Source of the DNA: Lactobacillus sp. UCMA15818
GTDB lineage: Bacteria; Bacillota; Bacilli; Lactobacillales; Lactobacillaceae
Direction: 5' to 3'
DNA length: 64,000 nucleotides
NCBI RefSeq assembly: GCF_030400225.1
Contig: NZ_VJYB01000004.1
Coordinates: 147,365-211,364, forward strand
In this document: positions 61,777 to 64,000 of the stretch, piece after piece
Numbering within the stretch: the first letter of the stretch is position 1
How the letters are laid out: every line of letters starts with the position of its first letter
Position numbers and translations under genes: made by a program
The notes under the pieces: model-generated
What the model was told of the DNA's origin: nothing
Seen by the model: only the letters and a program-made list of their open reading frames with translations
Database searches by the model: none

Positions 61777-62628
61777 ATGACAATTAGTTGGATTCAAGCG
61801 GGACTTTTAGGACTGTTTGCATGCTTATGCTCTAACTCATGTATGGCTGGTCAGGCAGTCGGTAATTATACAATTGGTCGTCCATTAGTCGGTGGTCTGA
61901 TCTGTGGCCTTATTCTAGGAGATCTTCAGCTAGGAATTGCTTGTGGTGTTGCTATGCAATTGGTTTATATCGCACTTGTTACACCTGGTGGAACTGTTTC
62001 TGCTGATGTACGTGCAATTTCTTATATTGGGATTCCCTTAGCAATGGTTGCTATTGCTTCACAAGGATTAAATCCGCTTGGCGGAAGTGCAGCTAACCTT
62101 GCTAAGTCAGTTGGGACATTAGTTGGAACTGTTGGGACCGTACTTTATTATTCTGTTGCTACTATGAACTTGGTTTGGCAATCATTTGGATGGAAAGATG
62201 TTCATAACGGAAAGCTCAATAAACTAACTGCTGTTAACTTCGGCTGGCCTTGGATTTCTCACGCCCTGTTCTCATTCTTGCCAACAATGCTGCTTACTTA
62301 TTATGGTGCTACTGCTGTAACAGCCTTACGAAATGCTCTGCCTATGGATGGCGTAGCTATGAAGACTCTGTTCACAGTCGGTGGAATGTTACCATGTGTT
62401 GGGATTGCTATCTTACTTCGTCAGATTATAGGTCGGACAGCCGACTTTATTCCCTTCCTTGTAGGTTTCACATTGGCAGCTTCATTGGGACTCAACTTGG
62501 TCTCAGTCACAGTTGTTTCACTATTGTTTGCAGTTATTATGTATGAAGTTGAAATGTCAAAGGGTGGTGGCGACCATAATAAAGCTGTGCCTGAAGGGCC
62601 GAATGATGACGACGAGGAGGATATTTGA
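61777..62628 (+). CDS. Mannose-family PTS component IIC
   Basis: A 283-residue membrane subunit that forms part of the sugar channel. The N-terminal helix ISWIQAGLLGLFACLCSNSCMAGQ and the following segment IGRPLVGGLICGLILGDLQLGIACGVAMQLVYIALVTPGGTVSADV (in sections to residue 75) are typical of IIC-Man. The C-terminal tail is unusually acidic (EGPNDDDEEDI). AGAGGAGGAT precedes the ATG. The IID gene follows two bases after its stop, with IID's ribosome site inside the IIC end. Confidence 0.93.
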   Translation: MTISWIQAGLLGLFACLCSNSCMAGQAVGNYTIGRPLVGGLICGLILGDLQLGIACGVAMQLVYIALVTPGGTVSADVRAISYIGIPLAMVAIASQGLNPLGGSAANLAKSVGTLVGTVGTVLYYSVATMNLVWQSFGWKDVHNGKLNKLTAVNFGWPWISHALFSFLPTMLLTYYGATAVTALRNALPMDGVAMKTLFTVGGMLPCVGIAILLRQIIGRTADFIPFLVGFTLAASLGLNLVSVTVVSLLFAVIMYEVEMSKGGGDHNKAVPEGPNDDDEEDI

Positions 62629-62630
62629 TT

Positions 62631-63476
62631 ATGGAAAATACTAATAACTTAAAAAAGCTTGATCACAAAACACTGACAAAATCTTTTCATCGCTGGTTTT
62701 GGGGAGCATTAACTTGTTTTTCACAAGAACATATGCAGACTTTTGGTTACATGGCATCAATGCTGCCAATTCTTAAAAAATTGTATCCGAAACATGAAGA
62801 TCAAGTTAAAGCGATTCAAGCATATACAGCATTTTTTAATACCAACCCCATGTTAGGAACAGTGATCGTCGGTATCACTGCTAGTATGGAACAAGCACGT
62901 GCAAATGGAAAAGAAATTGATGGCGAAACAATTAATGATATGCGTGCTGGCCTTATGGGACCGATTGCCGGAATTGGTGATTCATTAATTGATGGAACAC
63001 TTGTCCCTATTCTTCTGGGAATCTCACTAGGGATGTCAACAGGCGGTTCCCCACTTGGAGCAATTTTCTACATTGTTTCATGGGTACTGATTGCTTACTT
63101 CGGACAACGCTTCTTATATTTCCGTGGTTATCGTTTTGGGGATCAAGCCGTTAGTTTCTTAGTTGGTAAGCAAGGAGCTGCTATCCGCCGCGCAATCGGA
63201 ATTGTTGGAAGTATGGTTGTTGGTGGTGTTCTGGCTTCTTGGGTAAATGTTGAAACTTCACTTAAATTATATGGAGCAAATGGCAAAGTCTTTTTAAATC
63301 TTCAAGATAAATTGAACAGTATCTATCCTGGATTATTGACCGTCGTTGTAACTTTATTCTGCTGGTGGTTAATGACTAAGAGACATGTCTCAGCTATTTG
63401 GACAATGTTGATTCTTGTAGTAATTTCACTTATTGGTGTTTTGGTTGGCTTCTTCAATCCTGGCCTTTCCTACTAA
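62631..63476 (+). CDS. Mannose-family PTS component IID
   Basis: A 281-residue membrane subunit partnering IIC. Family features: LTKSFHRWFWGALTCFSQEHMQTFGYMASMLPIL near the N-terminus, GLMGPIAGIGDSLIDGTLVPILLGISLGMS around residues 108-137, and GYRFGDQAVSFLVG near 168. The ATG at 62631 follows GAGGAGGA inside the IIC 3' end. IIC-IID complexes of this family can also be receptors for class IIa bacteriocins, but whether this one is cannot be told. Confidence 0.93.
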   Translation: MENTNNLKKLDHKTLTKSFHRWFWGALTCFSQEHMQTFGYMASMLPILKKLYPKHEDQVKAIQAYTAFFNTNPMLGTVIVGITASMEQARANGKEIDGETINDMRAGLMGPIAGIGDSLIDGTLVPILLGISLGMSTGGSPLGAIFYIVSWVLIAYFGQRFLYFRGYRFGDQAVSFLVGKQGAAIRRAIGIVGSMVVGGVLASWVNVETSLKLYGANGKVFLNLQDKLNSIYPGLLTVVVTLFCWWLMTKRHVSAIWTMLILVVISLIGVLVGFFNPGLSY

Positions 63477-63507
63477 AACACACGCAATGACAAGGAGGAA
63501 AGTAGAA

Positions 63508-63849
63508 ATGACAATTCAAGAAATGAAAAAAGGATATGAGGAAGAGGTTGCATATCAGAAGCATATGCTTAAAAATTTAGGTTACTGGTTTCAGCTTTGG
63601 ACTACTATCAGTGGTCTTGGAATCGTCTTAATTTACTTTTTCCACCACCAAAATTTTTGGCTTAACATTTTGGGAATCTCCTTGTTTGCAGTAGGTGCTC
63701 TGGGCATGATGATATTTGGATATGCAGGTTGGAGAGGGCAACAAAATATTCGTGCACTTATCCATGATTTTGATCAAAAACTTGAATATTTCTATAAAAC
63801 ACACAAGGACACTGTGAGTTCACGTAGAAAAAAGGTTAGCCATTCATAA
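63508..63849 (+). CDS. Small two-helix membrane protein linked to the PTS operon
   Basis: A 113-residue protein that I do not recognise. After a charged N-terminus (MTIQEMKKGYEEEVAYQKHMLKN) it has two hydrophobic helices (FQLWTTISGLGIVLIYFF and WLNILGISLFAVGALGMMIFGYAGW, in sections) and a basic C-terminal tail (SSRRKKVSHS). The ATG at 63508 follows AAGGAGGAAAG; a longer in-frame stretch lies inside the IID gene and is rejected. It is 31 bp after IID and likely co-transcribed, so it may be an accessory subunit. It does not look like the soluble ManO/DUF956 protein that often follows such operons. Confidence 0.75.
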   Translation: MTIQEMKKGYEEEVAYQKHMLKNLGYWFQLWTTISGLGIVLIYFFHHQNFWLNILGISLFAVGALGMMIFGYAGWRGQQNIRALIHDFDQKLEYFYKTHKDTVSSRRKKVSHS

Positions 63850-63872
63850 TATTTTTTAATAAATAGAGGAGA

Positions 63873-63892
63873 TGGGGCTGTGCCATAAGTCC
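63873..63892 (-). repeat. Dispersed intergenic repeat, terminal fragment
   Basis: GGGGCTGTGCCATAAGTC matches the end of the repeat in reverse orientation (TGTGCCATAAGTC as in the 41600 copy). The rest of the element is missing and is replaced by the terminator at 63898. Confidence 0.5.
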
Positions 63893-63897
63893 TAAGT

Positions 63898-63946
63898 AAA
63901 AGAGCCACATTAGAAAAAATAATAATTTTTCTAGTGTAGCTCTTTT
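63898..63946. terminator. Terminator of the PTS operon
   Basis: AAAAGAGCCACATTAGAAAAA pairs with TTTTTCTAGTGTAGCTCTTTT (two imperfect positions), a stem of about 20 bp with A and T runs on the sides. It lies 49 bp after the small membrane protein gene. Confidence 0.85.
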
Positions 63947-63960
63947 GGTATAATTGAAAA

Positions 63961-63988
63961 TAAAAAAAGCACTGGTTGCAGCCAGCAC
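63961..63988 (-). terminator. Terminator of a gene beyond the window end
   Basis: On the minus strand, GTGCTGG pairs with CCAGTGC (with G-T pairs) and is followed by seven T. It would end a minus-strand gene whose coding part lies outside the window. Confidence 0.6.
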
Positions 63989-64000
63989 CTTCAAAAACAA

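Overview
The window is about 64 kb of AT-rich chromosomal DNA with strong AGGAGG-type ribosome binding sites. It carries T-box and TPP riboswitch leaders, a class III fructose-1,6-bisphosphatase, a mannose-family PTS with a LevR-like regulator, and a YkoEDC-type thiamine/HMP transporter. Together these point to a Gram-positive bacterium of the Lactobacillales, most likely a member of the Lactobacillaceae; I cannot name the species. No rRNA, tRNA, CRISPR array or prophage was seen.

Layout. (1) 0.3-4.6 kb: a MerR regulator and a redox/electrophile-response cluster (FMN reductase, SDR, carboxymuconolactone decarboxylase-like protein, cupin, aldo-keto reductase, NmrA-like protein). Two promoters here have the 19-bp spacer and central dyad typical of MerR control. 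(2) 5-12 kb: central metabolism and housekeeping (gpmA, MalY/PatB lyase, AI-2E-family permease, fbp, galE). (3) 12.5-21 kb: a GntR/UTRA regulator, a histidine phosphatase, a membrane-anchored repeat protein, a DedA protein and three tandem, overlapping large membrane proteins. (4) 21-28.6 kb: OsmC + lipoate ligase, an LDH2-family dehydrogenase behind a T-box, GNAT, CadD-like transporter, quinone-oxidoreductase-like protein, SAP-domain protein and an SDR. (5) 28.6-35.4 kb: a decaying, mobile-element-rich zone. It holds an IS3 remnant, a DinJ/YafQ toxin-antitoxin pair, a truncated MFS gene, a TnpB transposon that splits a zinc-type oxidoreductase gene next to its HxlR regulator, and a frameshifted NAD(P)-dependent dehydrogenase. 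(6) 35.5-44.8 kb: cfa, TrkH, a TPP-riboswitch-controlled ykoEDC operon, a YeiH-like exporter with a divergent LysR regulator, and a DUF915 hydrolase. (7) 44.9-57.7 kb: one co-directional 12-gene operon. It encodes aconitase X (large and small subunits), a D-2-hydroxyacid dehydrogenase, a TauABC/SsuABC-type transporter, an M20 amidase, an ATZ/TRZ-type deaminase, urocanate hydratase, imidazolonepropionase, HutD and an RpiR regulator. (8) 58-63.9 kb: a LevR-like regulator with a degenerate AAA+ domain, divergent from a four-subunit mannose-family PTS and a small membrane protein.

Two features stand out. The first is the 12-gene operon: it has the lower half of histidine degradation but no histidine ammonia-lyase, and instead brings a dedicated ABC importer, a hydroxyacid dehydrogenase and an aconitase-X dehydratase. 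It may take up and degrade urocanate or a related imidazole/hydantoin compound by a route not described for this group. The second is a family of about 170-bp intergenic repeats, at least eleven full, partial or internally deleted copies in both orientations, mostly at gene ends. Their first hairpin resembles a terminator, and in one place it appears to have been recruited into the TPP riboswitch leader.
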